Assembly: GCA_951230915.1 (NCBI GenBank)
Contig: OX579633.1
Location: 22,726,574 to 22,790,573, forward strand
Direction: 5' to 3'
From: Antitrichia curtipendula
Lineage: Eukaryota; Streptophyta; Bryopsida; Hypnales; Leucodontaceae
Length of the DNA stretch: 64,000 bases
A program made the translations under genes and the position numbers. Shown here piece by piece: positions 9,740-21,041 of this stretch. Below the pieces are notes generated by a model. That model was not told the DNA's origin. It worked only from the letters and a program-made list of their open reading frames with translations, and did no database searches. Positions within the stretch are counted from its first letter, which is position 1; each line of letters starts with the position of its first letter.

Positions 9740-10258
9740 TACATTGGCAACATTGCATTGCTGCTACTATTATCATTGGATTGGTATTGCCTAAAAGTTT
9801 GAGAGGATTATCAGACTTTGAGCTTCTCTATAGAAGAAGTCGGCTGTGTTAGTACTTTGCTGCACACACTGCTTCGGAGGATTTTGATTCTGCAAAACAG
9901 AAACAAAACAGGAAAAAATAATTTGTTCAGCTGAATTGTAACCTTGCACTTCCAAACAGAGACATGAGATATTCGTGAATCAAACATCAACCTAATCCAA
10001 CAGAAAAAAGACCCTGCAACAACAACAAAAAACAGATTTGGCAACAAAAACGAAATTGAAAACAGAAAAAGAAAAAGAAACCACAAAAACAAAATTAGAA
10101 ACCACAAAAACAACAAGAACAACGAGATTTACAACAAGAGCAACGAAATCTAGAGCAAAAACAACTAGAACTACAAGAAAAACATGAAAGAGGAAAGCAG
10201 AATACGTGATGAACCTCAGAAATTTGACCGCGAATGCAAGCAGTTGAGGACTAATTCA
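9740..10258. other. Upstream of copy 1: A/C-rich CAA-type low-complexity DNA
   Basis: No gene recognised. From about 9895 to 10200 the + strand is built of degenerate AACAA/AACAAGA units, reading as Lys/Gln/Asn-rich in one direction and Phe/Leu-rich in the other. That composition explains the apparent open frame there. A promoter for the copy 1 locus could lie here, but no clear TATA element can be assigned. Confidence 0.4.
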
Positions 10259-10992
10259 AGGGTGAATGCAAGAAACACCTGTACTATTTGTTGCGTTTTA
10301 CTACAATACTCATGACTTTTTCTGGAGTACTTTAAAATTAGAAAATTAATTTGAAAAAAATTTGAAAAATATGAACAATGTATACACCTCTAAGATGAAG
10401 GTTTTCACCAAAGGAAATTGATAGAAAAATTCTCTAAGTAGGAGAACTTAAAAAGCGTCAAACCTCAAGAAAATACATAACTTCATGTTTTAATTCGGCA
10501 AAAATAGTAAAAATAAGTAAATACAAAAAATAAAAATTGGCCATTTGCAACAATTCTATGGAGATGGTCATTCACCAAAAAAAACACCAAAATAATATTT
10601 TATATGTTTCAAAATTCAAGCAGAAAGAAGCTCTTTTTGTAGACTTCCACACCACATAAAAATAACTTTTTTCAAAATCCCTCATCTGGAGAGATGTAAG
10701 TCTACTAGAAGACCATCTCGTCCAAATTTCATCTCAAAATCATTAAAAAAAGGTACTCCTTAGTACTAAAAACCTCCAAATTTCATTTGTGACATTTAAT
10801 CACTAATACTATTTTAATATTAAAATATTTTTGAAAATTATGAAAAAATTATGTAAGGTGTATGATAGACATGAGTACCTTCTCTAGAAATCTTGAGTCA
10901 TTTCGAGCAAAAATGCAAAAGTTATGGCCAAAAAACAGATCAGCACTTAGCTTGTGACAAGAAATAGTACAAGTGTTTCTTGCATTCACCCT
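10259..10992. mobile_element. 734-bp MITE with about 37-bp terminal inverted repeats
   Basis: The left end starts AGGGTGAATGCAAGAAACAC (10259-10296). The right end (10955-10992) is its inverse with a few mismatches, ending CTTGCATTCACCCT. The interior is AT-rich and has no coding sequence. No clear target-site duplication is seen, so the superfamily is open. Confidence 0.7.
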
Positions 10993-11460
10993 CAACCTGA
11001 ATGCAAGTAGAAACGCATTACAAAGAACTCAAAATGGAGAAACGCATCACGAAGAACTCACCAACAGAGGATGATTGCTTGGCTGGTTTAGGAAGCCGCC
11101 GCCCCCACCCTAAACTCCGCAGCACGCACCGATGGAAAATCCGAGAAGAACGCAATGCCCATGAAACAACGCCCAAGAAACAGAATCAAAAACCAAAACA
11201 AATGCTGAAGAACGTCCCCACGCGGAAGGAAAGGTGTATGCGCCGACGCGGAAGCAGAAGAGAACAACAGAAGAGAACAGCAAGCCGGAAGGAATCAAAC
11301 AAAAACAAAACAACACGCAGAACCAACGCAAAACCAAGCGGGAACGAAGCGGAAAAAACCCGGGAGAGATGATCCCTTCGCCGCGCCGCCAAACCGGAGT
11401 CCTTGAAACCATGGTCCTGAAGCCGTGGCCCTAAAACCATGGCCCTATAACCATGGAAAT
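10993..11460. other. GC-richer island with 14-bp minisatellite
   Basis: The base composition shifts to purine-rich and moderately GC-rich. A Lys/Arg/Thr-rich frame (11001-11372, +) is open but looks like composition rather than a gene, since no domain or matching exon is visible. At its right end lies the 14-bp repeat listed separately. Confidence 0.4.
11405..11460. repeat. Four units of a 14-bp repeat, locus 1
   Basis: The units are GAAACCATGGTCCT, GAAGCCGTGGCCCT, AAAACCATGGCCCT and ATAACCATGGAAAT, exactly 14 nt each. The same repeat with four units is found at 63053-63108. Confidence 0.75.
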
Positions 11461-11706
11461 TATTTTCATTTTGTTTTCACTCGAAGAAAAATTGACTTGG
11501 AATCGAGCACAAGTGATTCGTAATGTCAAAGCATTTTTTAATTCCTTATGAATTTCTAAGTAATTGTAGGAACTTTTTTGTGATTCTAGGCCTTATAAAG
11601 CCCATACACGTTCTGTTTGAAAATAAATATGACTTGACCAAAAACAAGCAGTGTAAAATTCAAAAAGCAATACATTCAATTGACCTAAATGTGATCCTTA
11701 CTAAAT

Positions 11707-13130
11707 TTAACCCTTAAACGACGGGCTCATAATCGTGGAAATCATGTGTTTTGACACCGTTTGAATTGTTGGATTAAAATAATGCAAAAGCACTCATTAG
11801 AAGTCAAATTAATTGTAGATGGTCTTCTCTTTTCCTACAAAATTTTGAGGATGAATAGTTGCACTTCTGTCCCACACAGTAGATTCTCTTGACATTCATC
11901 GGCCGCAAAACGTCCACCTTGACATTTGAAGGTTCCCTAAACCCTAAATTCGTTTAACAATTGTGAAAAAACAATTGGCTCAATTATACCTATACTAGGG
12001 GGTACTTCATTTTAAACCACTTACTATCCATTTTAGAACCCCCCTCCTAATTGTTTAAAGAAGAAGGTTGCAATAATCCTTAAATGACGGACTCATAACC
12101 TTCAAAATCATTTGTTTTGTCACATGCTGAATTTTTTGAATAAAATTATTTAAAAGCAAATTTTTAAAATTTTCATTACAGATCCTCAATGACTACTTAC
12201 TATTCCATATTTCCATTGTTTCATTCTAGTGTATTTAAGGTTTATTTTCAAGAGCCCTTGACGTTAAGAAAACAAGAATTACAAATAATACCGTTGCACA
12301 AAATCTTGAAAGAAAAATCACAATCATTCATTTTCAAAATTGAATATTTGATACTAAAACTAGAATCCAATAATAATTTTTTAAATGTAGAAACTATAAA
12401 GGATAATAACTTGGTTAATTTATTTAGCTTCAAAGTATTGTAAATAATAGAATTTGGTAATAGAATTTGGTGCCCCAGAGATTCATGAACAAACTGAAAA
12501 TTTGGGAAAAATTAATATAATAAAAATTCCATTATGTTCTTCCTTTAACCCTTAAAGGACCAAGGAGCCCTCTTTGATGTATGCTAGTTATCATAACCTA
12601 TGTGGGAAGCTTTTTTTCTATAAAATATTACATTCAAAGGTTATATGTTTCTTATTTCAATATCAAAATGGGCAACAACAAATTTGTTCTAAAAAATAGA
12701 TTAACATTTGTTTTTGGAGATTGTATAGATGAATACCTACTAAAAAATTTTGAACTATTTAATTCAACACTACCCTAAACTTTTAACTTATTATCTGAAT
12801 GAATTAATAAAAAGATCTCTTGTTGGATTTATTAAATTACACCTGAAATAATAGCATTTATTTGCTTCAAATATGAATTTTGAATTAATTTTAGATCCTA
12901 CATAAATACGTACGAAACCAAAAGATTAAGAATAAAAGTTTTATGTTGTACATTTTAAGTTATATATATATGTATATATACCAAATACATGTTTATTTAT
13001 ATCAAACACATTATTGTCGAAGAAGAGTATTTGCTTGCTTTAGATTTAATTTTTGAATTAATTTTAGACCCCACATCCACAAATAACAAAGAACTAAAAC
13101 ATTCAAAATAAAAGCTTTACCTTTTTAAAT

Positions 13131-13161
<31 letters not shown>

Positions 13162-13680
13162 ACACTATCATGTACTTTTATGAAATTGGAGATTTGAATT
13201 AATTTTAGACCCTATTTCTATATAGAACTAAGAGATTAAAATTTAAAAAAATTTAAAATGTACCTTTTGCATATAGTAAATGTTTTATATACATATGTAG
13301 TTGTTTATAAATTCATTTTATGTTTTCAATTTTTTTTTGGTTTTCGAGGGTGCCAAGTAGAAGAATGAGTCATCCAAGTCACATTTTAGTTTGAATGTGA
13401 AATCCTTTAAGTCTTTAACGACAGACTCATAACCTTCGAAATCATTTGTTTTGTCACTGCCACGAGTGAATTCTTGGGTTACAATAATTTAAAAGCAATG
13501 TCTGCAAGTGAAACTACTACAGATGGTTTTCCCTTTTCACACAAAATTGAGAAGATGAATAGTTACATTTTTGTCCTACAAGCGGACATTCTATCATTGA
13601 TCGTCAATAAAGAGGTATTCCACGACATGTATGACATATTAAGCTACTAATCCTTTACAAAAGAGGAAGTCCACATAAGG
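11707..13680. repeat. Three diverged copies of a TTAACCCTTAA-type repeat
   Basis: Copies begin near 11707, 12076 and 13408. Each contains a ..TTAAACGACGGGCTCATAA-like start, then ATCAT(G/T)TGTTTTG and a GATGGTCTTCTCTTTTC-like block about 120 bp later. A related end, TTAACCCTTAAAGGACC, is at 12545. They look like fragments of the TTAA-type element family in direct orientation. Confidence 0.5.
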
Positions 13681-15189
13681 CCTCATGTTTTGTGGAGCAC
13701 TTCTGAAATCTGAAGAGTTCTTATAAGGATTACCTAAAACCACAACAGAAGACTACCAAATTTCCTTCTAAGAAATTTTTAATTTTATTGTATGGAAAAA
13801 AAAAAATGGTGCCCACTTGAAATATTACAATTGTTTTCCTGATAGTCATATATTAGACTAATATTTAAAATTATAAACTTAATCTACCAAAATTGAAGTA
13901 TGAAGTGAAACTGAAAGAAAGGTTATTTTGCCAACTTTCTTTCCGTCCAGACAACTAAAAACCATATTATGTAATAACTGGGCAATATGCGGAATAAAAA
14001 CTTATTTTGTGCCCTCTTTAAAGTGTTTGGGTTTAAGGTTGCTCAATTCTGAAGATCATTGACAAGGATTACAAAGTGAACACACATAAATTAAATTTAT
14101 AAATGTCTACAATTAAATAAATAAAAACCAAGATCTATAAAATTTCCTTTAAAGAACATTTAATAGAATTCCAATACATCAACGTACAAAAATCCATCAT
14201 GACCTTCTTGCAATACAGCCAAGTCCAGTTAAAGAATGTACAAACTATGTATTTCAACCTTTCTAAGGTTTGTACATATTTTTTATTTGAAAAATGGGTA
14301 TCTCTTGAATTACAAAATTAATAGTCAATTTGTACTTTCAATGAAGCATTCCAAATTCTAATACTCTCATTTTATTCATTTTTGGTGAATAAATTTATTT
14401 TTTAACATACTACATTTTTGAAATCAATTGATAATGACTTTTTCTAATTCAGTTGCATACATATGTAGACATGTACATTTTTAATTATCCTGAACCTTCT
14501 AAAGTAAGAATGAAATGAACAATAAAGTGTTGCGCCATTACAAAATCTCATATGCCTCAACTTTGAAGAAATGAATATCTCTATGCAAAAACTCTAAATT
14601 TTTTCAAAATATCTTTGAATCTCTAAATTCCTTCAAAATAATTGTATGATCATGCTGAAATGTTATAAAATAAGTTACCATGAAAAGGGCTAATAGAAAA
14701 ATCAAATTACAACTGAAGATATCTCTTAATATCCAAAATTCAGACATTATCATGCCAACATTAACATCTTTGTAGGAAAAATTGTGAAACTTTTTTGAAG
14801 ACACTCATCTCAGGGAATCTATGCATAATTATTGTTGTTTTGTAGTATGTGTGGAAGCACTAGAATTAAAATGATTCCTCACCAATGTTTGTCAATGAAA
14901 TTTAAATTAAAAAAATCACTAGGAACAGGAATATGGTCTTTAGAATTTGAAATTTGGTGTGCTCATGAATTTGCATTTGCATAGGGCTGCACTGACAATT
15001 ATGTTGAACAAAACATAATAATTCAAATACAAATTGTACAAACACATATGAAAAAGTCAATCCATGTCAAGTGTTCACAAAATGTATGTCTTCATTAAAT
15101 TTTAAGCACTTGTTTTCCAATTTTAGAACCCTATGCATGTAATGCAAAAGATATTTGCATTCTAAGGGTTTAGGGTAAAATAGTTTTAT

Positions 15190-15500
15190 TGCAACTTGTT
15201 TGATTACAGTTTTTGCCTTTCAATATTTTGAGTTCCAAATTTCTCTTAACTTTGGTTTCCAAAATTCTTAAGTTCAATAGTCTAGTTTAGAATCTAAGAA
15301 AAGAATTTCAAGGAAGAACACTAATTTATTTCAATTGGATTCAAGGTACTAGAAGATTGTTAAGTATAAATACATTTAAGATTGAAGAAAAAAATAAAAC
15401 ATCCATAACTCTAAGATAAAATTGAAATACAAGAATCTCAATGGTGAAATGGTTTCACCAAGCAAACGTAACCCTTTGTATGAATTTGTTTTTGTAATTC
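15190..15500 (+). repeat. Partial diverged copy of the 27772-28694 TTAA element
   Basis: The block GTTAAGTATAAATACATTTA and the following AGATTGAAG..ATAACTCTAAGAT..GAAATACAAGAATCTCAATGG align with 28150-28240 inside the 923-bp TTAA-flanked element. The ends are not preserved. Confidence 0.5.
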
Positions 15501-16959
15501 TAAAAAATGCATTGGCAAAAGAGTCGTATAAGTTGTTTTTTGTAAAAGATTATTATATTGCTCCAAAAAATAAGGTAGCCTATAGCTTTCTCATTAATAG
15601 TCCTCATAGAAGGAATCAAATTTTCAAATGGAGACAAAAAAAGAAATTGAAAGGACAAAATAGATTAAAAAATAATGAATGGTTTGGTGATTATATTGTG
15701 TTGCCCTCCAACTTCCATTTAGGGCTCATTGTGCTAAGTATACTCTTAAGTTTGGTCCATGGCACTGATTCAAATACAAGTAATATATCCATGAAGCACT
15801 GGACATCTTTAAAAAGGTTAAAAAAAAATTCAATAAAAATTCACTTGAAACAACAGTAAAGCATTTGGACTGAACTTATCCTTCGCAGAGCGGGGCAAAA
15901 AATACTTTTGGAGGTGAAGACCCAAGGCCATTTCTTGTTTCACCCTAAAATCCATGTGCTGGAAGTTTTGCCATTAATGTACAAACATTAATGCCCAAAC
16001 AAGTACTTGAACTTGTGAGTATGTTCAAGACTTCAATTTCAAAACCAAATGAAATTGTATGCAAATGTTTTTTTTTTTTGGAATGTCATGTATTGATGAG
16101 CATGCGCAATTTGCGTATTATTTTCTTGTTCTTCTGGGAAACCCATGATTGACAACAATTATTGACAACTATTGTGCAAACAAAGCACAAAAGAAATTGG
16201 TAATATAGAAGTGAAATATTATTTTGTGGTTTTAGAAGTTCATTATCTTCTTGAAAGCCATGATTGTGTATAAAAAGAACTTGACATTCTCATTTGTTTG
16301 TCCAACTACTAATTGTGGGAGTATGTCTCACAGAAATTATTAAAATTCTGAGAGCAAAATACTAATTGAAAATCCTCTTCATATCCAAATAAGTCATTAA
16401 TATGTCAAACTTTGTGGCATAGAGGAGTAACCTTCAATCACATTAAATCATACATTAAATTGATTTAGTACATTCAAATGAATGGTTCATTTGATGGCCT
16501 TCACATGAACTTAAATCAATCATAATTTGTCCTTCATGTGAGAGCATGCATTAATCAAATTCAATCATTCATGATTAATCATGAGAGGTTCAAATTCTTA
16601 CAAGTGACTGTAATGTATCCCATGCAATCATGAATTCACATAAGAGTATAGAAAATCAGTTGTTGCAACTCAAAAAGTTCTGTAGAAGCCGATAAATATT
16701 TAACTCACAATACCCACACTTATGAATGTTCAAAGAAGGGTAAATAAATGAAAGTCCTAATTTGGTAAATAATTAGAAATGGTGTACATAAAAAAAAAAT
16801 TCTTCTGCAAAAAACCTTTTCCCTATACAATATATACATATACATTATAACAATGTGTTTCGTAGAAAAATTGAATTGAATTCAATAATAAAACTGAGCG
16901 ACTAATTCATATGACAAGGACAAATACAAAAAAATTCTACAAAAGTGAGTACTTTTAGG

Positions 16960-17846
16960 AATTGTTTTTTAGAGAGCACAAAATAGTTATTATATAATTT
17001 TTGAAGCTCTCATTTACTTTTATATTGTCATTATTTTATAGAATTTATGGATGAATAATATAGCAATGCATCCCTTTAAAAGGATGAAGAAAAAATTTCA
17101 TTAAAAAAGTCTTTCAAAAGACATAAATCATCAATTTTAAGGCTACATTTTGTGCCTTTATTACAATATTTATTTTAAATAGATTTTTTTATCAAAATTT
17201 TCTTAACTTTCAAAACATACAATTATTAAAAAGAATTTTTAGTGATTAAATTTTGAACTAAGAATAGTATAATTTCCTAATCAATTTATTCATTTTTGAC
17301 AAATTCTTGATTTAATCTTTTAAAAAAGTAAACATTCAAGCCCAAAAGTAGATTTCATAGGACCTTCAATGTGAATAATATAAACACTTTTTGTTTTACA
17401 TCTATCACAATCATCATTTAGGTTCACTTTTATATTAAAAAAGACGTCTATATATTTTTACTTCTGACTATTTTTGAAAATGAAACAATATTCAAATTAT
17501 AGCAAAAGAGTCATTTTCTATTTTCTCTTATAAATATTTATACGCATGATTTTTTGAATTCAATCACAAAAATACTCATTAGAAATTAGACCCCTTTTCT
17601 ACCATTGAAAAAACTGACAGACTGAGATCTAAACTTCAATTGAAACGTTAGTAAATAAGTTTAGATTTATCTATAAATAAAAAAAATTTAGTCTTAACAT
17701 GATTTGAACTACTACTAGAAAAGGACTAAAATGACTAAATTTAATAGATTAGTGTTAAAAAACAATAGCTTCAAAGAAGATAAATTGCAAATTTCAATGC
17801 ATCTGACCCCTTTTGTGTTACCTTTGAGCGTGATTATGACATGTTC
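16960..17846. mobile_element. Second, inverted copy of the 908-bp element
   Basis: The right end reads CTGACCCCTTTTGTGTTACC then TTTGAGCGTGATTATGAC, the inverse of the left end of 7788-8695. Internal blocks match along the whole length in opposite orientation (for example GAAGCTCTCATTTACTTT against GAAGCTATAAATTACTTT). The left terminus is diverged, so that boundary is approximate. Confidence 0.65.
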
Positions 17847-17959
17847 ATCCATAAAAATAGTTTGTAGAAGTTTTTTCTTTTTCATGTATACATATCTCAT
17901 AAGAAGAGAATTTCAAGGCTAGAACGAGTAGATCATGCTTAAATATGAACATCATAATT

Positions 17960-18690
17960 TCAACATGCTCCTCAATGAATAGACTTCTGCAGAATCCCCA
18001 CACATTCATTAAATAACTAGATTTTTTAGCTTTGCATCTTTCTATTTAAAAACATTTGCACTATTGTTTTTTGGTTCTATAATCTTCTATGTTCAAGAAA
18101 TGATCTAGTGAAAAAAACCCTATCAAAAAATTTAATTCCACTCATGAAAAAAATATTAAGTACAAGTACATTCAAGATTAAATAATGAACAAGTCTAACA
18201 TGGAATTGAAACATGGTAACTTTAATGGTATGGTTGTTTTAGCAAACAAAATTAACCTTTCCTAACCTTTTTTCATTAATTTTTAAAATGTTAAATTAAA
18301 GAATGAATTTTAGAAAATATGTCTTGAAGAAAATGCTTCAATTTCGTTAAAATTGAGATTATCCATAACATCCTCATCTCTAGTCCAAATATAATGAATT
18401 AACAGTTCTCTTGTAAGCAAGAGGATGATCTTTGAGATTAAAATATAAAATTAAAAGAACTCAAATTCATTTATTCTTTATTTTGGGATGCCTATGGTTT
18501 TGTTTTTTAGACCCATTTGACAAACTTTTGGTTCCATGGCACCTATTGAAATAAGAATTACATTTCTAGAAAATGAATCGCATTTCCTAATTTCAAAAAC
18601 AGTTATACAAAACATTACAAAAAATTGAGATTACATGAGCATATCCAAAATCTAAAGAGCCCCCCTTAACTAGGAACTTTTTGGACTTTA
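17960..18690 (+). repeat. Second partial copy of the 923-bp TTAA element
   Basis: Blocks such as ACATTCAAGATTAAATAATG and the CACCTATTGAAATAAGAATT region, and the end ..CCAAAATCTAAAGAGCCCCC, align with 28150-28680. Neither TTAA terminus is intact. Confidence 0.5.
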
Positions 18691-18993
18691 GAGATTCATG
18701 GACCCTAAACTTCTTCAGAATTATCTGTATAGTCCATTTTAGACATGCCAAATGCAAGAATGGGTACACATGTGTTCAAGATTTAATGGAAATATACTCA
18801 TTTGGGCATTATCAAATTAAATTTCGTCGAAAAAACCTGACCTGTGTAGACCACCCCTAAACCCTAAAACCAAAAATACCGTGTGAAAGTTAAGGAATTT
18901 TCAAATCTCTATGAATTCAAAAGTTTAAAACATACTCCCCCCCTTTGCTGGCAATGGCACTTGCACACCATTCATTTTTTGGAAAACACTTTC

Positions 18994-19075
18994 GGAAACA
19001 GAACCCTAAACCCTAAACCCTAGAAACTCTAAACCCCAAACCCTGAACCCTAGACCCAGACCCTAAACCCTGAAC
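18994..19075 (+). repeat. Interstitial telomere-like CCCTAAA tract
   Basis: Several imperfect CCCTAAA units lie in a row (AACCCTAAACCCTAAACCCT at the start, then decayed units). Plant telomeres are TTTAGGG. Shorter tracts in the same orientation occur at 18853, 35311, 38930, 39858 and 39958. This is either an old telomeric insertion or promoter-type telo-boxes. Confidence 0.6.
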
Positions 19076-20049
19076 CGTGAACCTGAACAACCCTATAGCC
19101 GTAGACTATGACCTTTCCCCGAAACCCTGAAAACCTGACCTCTGTAGACCACCTACTTTTCTCAGATTCCTTCATTTTCATTTATGGAGGCAAAATTAGG
19201 CTGACCTTTTACTTAGAATAGTCTCCGGGAATACGACTTTTGTCGCGCGCTTAAAAAGCTGTACACATTGACAAAATTATTCGGCAGCTACTGTACTTGG
19301 AAGATTCCAGGTCATGAGCATTTAATACTTCCAGCCGCCAAGGCCAGAAAGTGCTTCCTCAGTTCTATTCGGGGATGAGAAGGGCTGTTTGAATATCCCG
19401 CGAATACTTCCCTCGCTTAATTTCCCTCCTTCGCCATAATTTCGACCGTCTACCCGGAAAGTTGTTTCCTCCACAACGCAGTGTCAAAGAAGTCGTCTCC
19501 CATTGTCGCGGTCCGCTGTCATAGTTGTGCTTCAGTTTTCGCAGTACGACTCACTTGCACTCTTTGTAATCTCAGTTCAGTAGGCCTCCCGGAATTGAAT
19601 ATATCTGCATTCGTATCCATCGCAAGAGTTGCTGCCGTTCTTGTACTTCCCAACATTCTGGTCTTGGTAAGCCAGAGTTATCTCACTACACTTTCACTGT
19701 AGTGGTTGTTGTCTTCTCAGTCCCAATCGACCGTCATGTGCGTAGCGGATTTTGAATGTCTTCATTCTTCTTCAGCCGGTTCACTCGTGTACTACAACAC
19801 TCTAAAATGTGCAGAACGAAGTGTTTGTGCACAGAGTTTTTCATGTCCGACTGTCCTCAAGCTCAGGATTTTATGAGTCTGTTGTGTAGTGTCTGTAATG
19901 CTCATGATTTTCTATCTTCCTCGACCTGGAAATCTGTTTTTCTGCGACGATTTCGAGTACGAGAGCACGCTTCCGAAAACATCGCCGCAATTACCGGGGT
20001 GTAATGAAATACTACCATGGACGTGACCTCCGCAAAACGCGGGACCTCA

Positions 20050-20967
20050 TTTCACTCGACCCGAGTTAAGGCAGTGAATGTCCACCCGAGCAGAGAACAG
20101 AAGAAATATAGTCCAACCAACTCATTTAACTCGGTTCGAGTTAAATGTAACCAATTCTCCGTCAAATGTAAAGAGGACATGTGGTCTGATGAAATACTAT
20201 TCAGCTGCTTTAACTCGGGTCGAGTTAAACTAGCTGGTTCATGCGTCCCGTGGATTCGTGTCAATCGAACAAGTGGACAGTGTTCCTGTTCGCCAGGTGT
20301 TCGAGTTTAATGTGGTCTGATGAAATACTTTTCAGATTTCTTAACTCGACCCGAGTTAAACTAACTGGTTCATGCGTCCCGTGGATCCGTCTCAATCGGA
20401 CAGGTGGACCGTGTTCCTGTTCGCCAGGTGTTCTAGTAGCACCTCACCCATAATGTCGCAAATCATTTCGTTCAACTCGACCCAAGTTAAATATTCTTCT
20501 GTTACCATCTATGTTGATAGCTGGTTTGTATTCTCTCAATGTACTCAATCGACACTTATAATCAGAAATACGTAGGTTGTGTCTCAGATTCTCAGCTTGG
20601 TCCTTATTAAACCTAATGTTCTGTACGGGTGCTGGGTCATTTTTGCTTGAAGCTCCATTTCTTATTTGGTATTCTGATTCTACAAATTTAGTTTGCCTGT
20701 GTGCAGTTTTGTTGCATGAGGGATATGTTTCCGCTTTTTTCCCGGCTGTGATTAATATTTCGGGGCGTGTTAGCCCTGGGTAAACTATATCGTCTTGTCC
20801 TGCAGGATTTTGGTTTGTATTTGCGGCACATGTCTCGACTGCAAATTGTCACTGTATTCTTATTTGTGAAATCGAGATTTTGTTCCCAATTTCATAGAGA
20901 CATCATTGATCATAGATAAATAGTGACTTGTTTTCTGTTGAATAAATTTAACTCGCCTCGAGTTGAA
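20050..20967. repeat. Palindrome cluster in leader of the DUF7869-type gene
   Basis: Sites of the TTAACTCG-NNN-CGAGTTAA type are at 20050-20070, 20124-20146, 20209-20230, 20340-20361, 20470-20491 and 20947-20967. Arms are kept and the centre varies (ACC, GTT, GGT, ACC, ACC, CCT). The same element marks the two FCP1-like loci and nothing else in the window. Confidence 0.85.
20179..20440 (+). repeat. 131-bp tandem duplication containing the palindrome
   Basis: Two units (20179-20309 and 20310-20440) each start ATGTGGTCTGATGAAATACT, contain one palindrome, then GGTTCATGCGTCCCGTGGAT and GTTCCTGTTCGCCAGGTGTT. They differ at a handful of bases, so the duplication is fairly recent relative to the other repeats. 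Confidence 0.8.
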
Positions 20968-21041
20968 TTTGTTGTTATCTGTGTTTATAGACTTTTCTTC
21001 TCTGACCTCTTGGGCCATCGTACTTTGTTGTCGCAGGAACG

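Larger units (their letters stand above)
11461..16950. other. AT-rich intergenic DNA, repeats only
   Basis: Apart from the repeat copies noted separately there is no recognisable gene. A (TA)n microsatellite is at about 13135-13162 and another TA-rich run at 12961-12980. The open frame at 15422-15859 overlaps a diverged copy of the 923-bp TTAA element and is Lys/Asn-rich, so I do not call it. Confidence 0.5.
19200..21041 (+). promoter_or_regulatory. Leader and probable promoter region of the DUF7869-type gene
   Basis: The GC content rises sharply at about 19200 compared with the AT-rich DNA to the left. No domain is recognised in any frame. It ends in a good acceptor, TTGTTGTCGCAG, three bases plus GAACG before the ATG at 21042, so at least part of this region is likely a 5'UTR intron. 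Six palindromes lie between 20050 and 20967. Confidence 0.5.

Noticed and set aside
11001..11372. Basic open frame of 123 codons
   Set aside because: Purine-rich low-complexity DNA keeps the frame open on both strands. No splice context or domain.
15422..15859. Lys/Asn-rich open frame of 145 codons
   Set aside because: It overlaps a diverged copy of the 923-bp TTAA element and shows no domain; composition explains the open frame.
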